15,227 nucleotides of DNA from Phycisphaerae bacterium (GTDB taxonomy: Bacteria > Planctomycetota > Phycisphaerae > Phycisphaerales > SM1A02): the NCBI GenBank assembly GCA_030432455.1, contig JAUIHC010000023.1:1-15227 (forward strand), given 5' to 3'. Shown piece after piece: positions 13,870-15,227 of this stretch. The translations under genes and the position numbers were made by a program. The notes below the pieces were generated by a model. It did not search any database, was not told where the DNA came from, and worked only from the letters and a program-made list of their open reading frames with translations. Within the stretch, counting starts at the first letter, position 1. Every line of letters starts with the position of its first letter.

Positions 13870-13978
13870 ATGCTTCCGGAGCGGCGACCGGATCTGGAGT
13901 CGTCGCAGGCGTCGTTCCGACTCGGGTCTTTCCGATGACTGGGTCTTTCGGATGACTGGAATGACGGCCTTTGCCTGA
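13870..13978 (+). other. Chain of three ATGA-linked mini-ORFs in the amidase leader
   Basis: A 22-codon frame (13870-13938, beginning MLPERRPDLESS) ends in TGA overlapping the ATG of a 6-codon frame (13935-13955). That frame ends in TGA overlapping the ATG of an 8-codon frame (13952-13978). Both junctions are ATGA. Only a weak, close ribosome site (AGG, 3 nt away) precedes the first. It may be coincidence produced by the tandem repeat, or a translated leader. Confidence 0.25.
13924..13957 (+). repeat. Tandem 17-bp repeat upstream of the amidase
   Basis: gggtctttccgatgact (13924-13940) and gggtctttcggatgact (13941-13957) are adjacent and differ at one base. The unit carries ATGACT, and a partial third copy (ggaatgac) follows. 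It lies about 100 bp before the amidase start, inside the presumed leader. Confidence 0.85.
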
Positions 13979-14057
13979 ACACGACCATCGTCCCGGACGT
14001 GGACATCGCGTCACGGGGTGCGCGACGCCCGAACGGCGGCTGCGAGAGGACGACACC

Positions 14058-14798
14058 ATGCGGAACAACGACGAGCAGTCATGGGAATCGGTGGACCGGC
14101 GTGCGGTGCTCGGCGGCATTCTCCGAACGACCATGACCGGGCTGGCGGTGGGCACCGGCCTTCTCGGCTGCACCCCCGCGGCTCGTACCGTCGCCCGCCC
14201 GATGCCCGACCTGCCGACCGCGACGCCGATCGGGCTTCCGACCCGGACGCCCGTGGCACCGGTCGCCGCCACCGAGGCCACGCTTCCCGGCGTCCTCGCC
14301 CGGACGCAGTGGACCTCGGCCCGGCCCCGCACCAGCGACATGCGGAAGCAGGCGCCCCTCAGGAACATCACGATCCATCATGATGGACTCGCCAGCCCGC
14401 TCGGCTCCGCCAGCACCTCGGCGAGCAAGGCCAGGCTCGACCTCATCCGGCGGGCCCATGTCGGTCAGGGATGGTCCGACATCGGCTACCACTTCGCGGT
14501 GGACCGGGCGGGCAACGTGTGGCAGTGTCGTCCGCTCGAGTGGGAGGGCGCGCATGTCAAGCGACACAACCCCGGCAATGTCGGCATCCTCGTCATGGGG
14601 AACTTCGACATCGAGCGCCCGACCGACGCCCAGCTCCGTGCGGTGTGCACGCATGTGAACATGCTGAAGCGGACCTACCGCATCGCGGACTCGTCCGTGA
14701 AGTCCCACCGCGAATGGGCCGGCGCCGCCACCGCGTGCCCCGGCAAGCACCTTCAGCCGAAGTTCAGCGGCATGCGATCCCGCAGTTTTCGAGTCTGA
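14058..14798 (+). CDS. N-acetylmuramoyl-L-alanine amidase, lipoprotein (Amidase_2/PGRP fold)
   Basis: The protein is 246 aa and should cut the bond between muramic acid and L-Ala in peptidoglycan or its fragments. The N-terminus has twin arginines (DRRAVLGG, Arg14-Arg15), a hydrophobic segment and a lipobox LLGC with Cys38, so it is probably a Tat- or Sec-exported lipoprotein facing the periplasm. A Pro/Thr-rich linker (about 47-75) leads to the Amidase_2 domain. Expected zinc ligands are His107 (ITIHHDG), His217 (KSHREW) and Cys227 (TACPGKH). Tyr144 in DIGYHFAVD and the EGAHVKRHNPGNVGI segment are also typical. The ATG at 14058 follows AGAGGA by 7 nt; an in-frame TTG at 13971 would add 29 residues before the signal and is not favoured. 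It is divergent from the HD-GYP gene, and a strong hairpin lies 41 nt past its stop. Confidence 0.92.
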   Translation: MRNNDEQSWESVDRRAVLGGILRTTMTGLAVGTGLLGCTPAARTVARPMPDLPTATPIGLPTRTPVAPVAATEATLPGVLARTQWTSARPRTSDMRKQAPLRNITIHHDGLASPLGSASTSASKARLDLIRRAHVGQGWSDIGYHFAVDRAGNVWQCRPLEWEGAHVKRHNPGNVGILVMGNFDIERPTDAQLRAVCTHVNMLKRTYRIADSSVKSHREWAGAATACPGKHLQPKFSGMRSRSFRV

Positions 14799-14839
14799 CC
14801 CGCTCGCGGGCATGACATGAATGGTTGGCGGAACGCCAG

Positions 14840-14879
14840 ACGACACCGGCGTCGCCCCGAGGGGCGACGCCGGTGTCGT
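14840..14879 (+). terminator. 19-bp perfect hairpin after the amidase
   Basis: acgacaccggcgtcgcccc (14840-14858) is the exact reverse complement of 14861-14879, with only ga between, giving a long near-blunt GC stem. It lies between convergent genes, the amidase and the 23-codon mini-gene, which suits a bidirectional terminator. There is no U-tract on either side, as for the hairpin at 2216-2248. Confidence 0.7.
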
Positions 14880-14906
14880 GATTCGATGCTTGGATCTCCC
14901 GGATCG

Positions 14907-14978
14907 TCAACCGAAGGACGATCCGGTCAGGACGATGGCGGCCAAGACAATCAGGCCGAACCAGACACGCTTGGACAT
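14907..14978 (-). CDS. 23-aa hydrophobic mini-protein, possible single-span membrane peptide
   Basis: This very short gene begins MSKRVWFGLIVLAAI and ends TGSSFG before a TGA. It has a positive N-terminus (Lys3, Arg4) followed by about 15 hydrophobic residues, the layout of a tiny single-pass membrane peptide or bare signal sequence; there is no Cys for a lipobox. The main support is GGAAGGAG (14987-14994 on the plus numbering), a strong Shine-Dalgarno exactly 8 nt before the ATG, one of the best ribosome sites in the window. Another ATG at 14986 is out of frame. I know no family for it. It runs convergent to the amidase and ends 28 nt from the shared hairpin. It could also be the broken remnant of a longer exported protein, though no homologous continuation is seen past the stop. 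Confidence 0.55.
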   Translation of the reverse strand: MSKRVWFGLIVLAAIVLTGSSFG

Positions 14979-15227
14979 CGGGACATCTCCTTCCGCGATG
15001 AATGGACGGCGCCGGGTGATGCGACGGGATGCAGTCCGGCGGGAACCTCGCGGTCTCGATGGTCCGCCAACGGGGGACGGCGACACCAGACCACGACGGC
15101 GTCATGATGGCGACTTGGCGGAGAGAGGCGGAATAGAAAAGATCGGAAATCCGCACTTCACGGCCGGGATCGAGGTCGTGGCTCCCCTGGGCCGATCCTA
15201 TCGGACGTCCTCCTCGGAACGCCGCAG
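14979..15227. other. Right-end region with no recognised gene
   Basis: Upstream of the mini-gene I see no convincing coding sequence. It holds an AT-richer patch (about 15125-15150, gaatagaaaagatcgg), which may carry the mini-gene promoter, and a small inverted repeat CCGAT-CCT-ATCGG at 15192-15204. The latter includes TAGGAT on the minus strand, a possible -10. None is strong enough to assign. Confidence 0.3.

Noticed and set aside
13655..14371. N-terminal extension of the HD-GYP frame by 239 codons
   Set aside because: It overlaps the well-supported divergent amidase, has no recognisable domain, and the ATG at 13654 has a strong ribosome site directly before it.
1..15227. Prophage, insertion sequence, toxin-antitoxin or defence system
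   Set aside because: All recognised genes are housekeeping or membrane proteins; no transposase, integrase, tRNA-associated junction or nuclease/antitoxin pair was seen.

Overview
The window is GC-rich, densely coded bacterial DNA and looks like ordinary chromosome, not a mobile island. It most resembles a planctomycete, probably of the Phycisphaerae group. The signs are two groEL genes flanking one groES, an N-terminal CxxCxYxLxGL...CPECG zinc ribbon on a polytopic membrane protein, a DUF5684 membrane protein, and intergenic 'CCACGGAG' and 'GAGAATC' repeats. This placement is an inference from gene style; no rRNA or other phylogenetic marker was compared.

Layout. Positions 1-6055, all on the minus strand, form a chaperone cluster. 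In transcription order it runs groEL (with GGM tail), groES, a second and divergent groEL (no GGM tail), dnaJ, grpE, and the start of an FmdB-type zinc-ribbon gene that leaves the window. dnaK is not present. Next come a minus-strand zinc-ribbon membrane protein (6279-7307), a divergent MoxR ATPase (7409-8338), queC (8568-9224) and a small DUF5684 membrane protein (9337-9726). gyrB (9800-12364) and an HD-GYP protein (12500-13654) follow on the minus strand. A lipoprotein N-acetylmuramoyl-L-alanine amidase (14058-14798) lies divergent from the HD-GYP gene. The right end holds a 19-bp perfect hairpin and a convergent 23-codon hydrophobic mini-gene with a strong ribosome binding site.

How the genes work together. 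GroEL/GroES and the DnaK co-chaperones DnaJ and GrpE form one protein-folding locus. Every spacer in the locus carries a GC-rich hairpin, and the grpE ribosome binding site is buried in a hairpin touching the start codon. This suggests post-transcriptional tuning. No CIRCE (HrcA) operator was seen. The remaining genes are housekeeping: queC (queuosine/preQ0), gyrB (supercoiling), the amidase (peptidoglycan), an HD-GYP protein (probable c-di-GMP turnover) and a MoxR ATPase.

The observations most worth following are the occluded grpE RBS, the complementary divergence of the two GroELs, the 38-nt repeat placed just after stop codons in the same sense, the tiny membrane peptide, and a chain of ATGA-linked mini-ORFs before the amidase.
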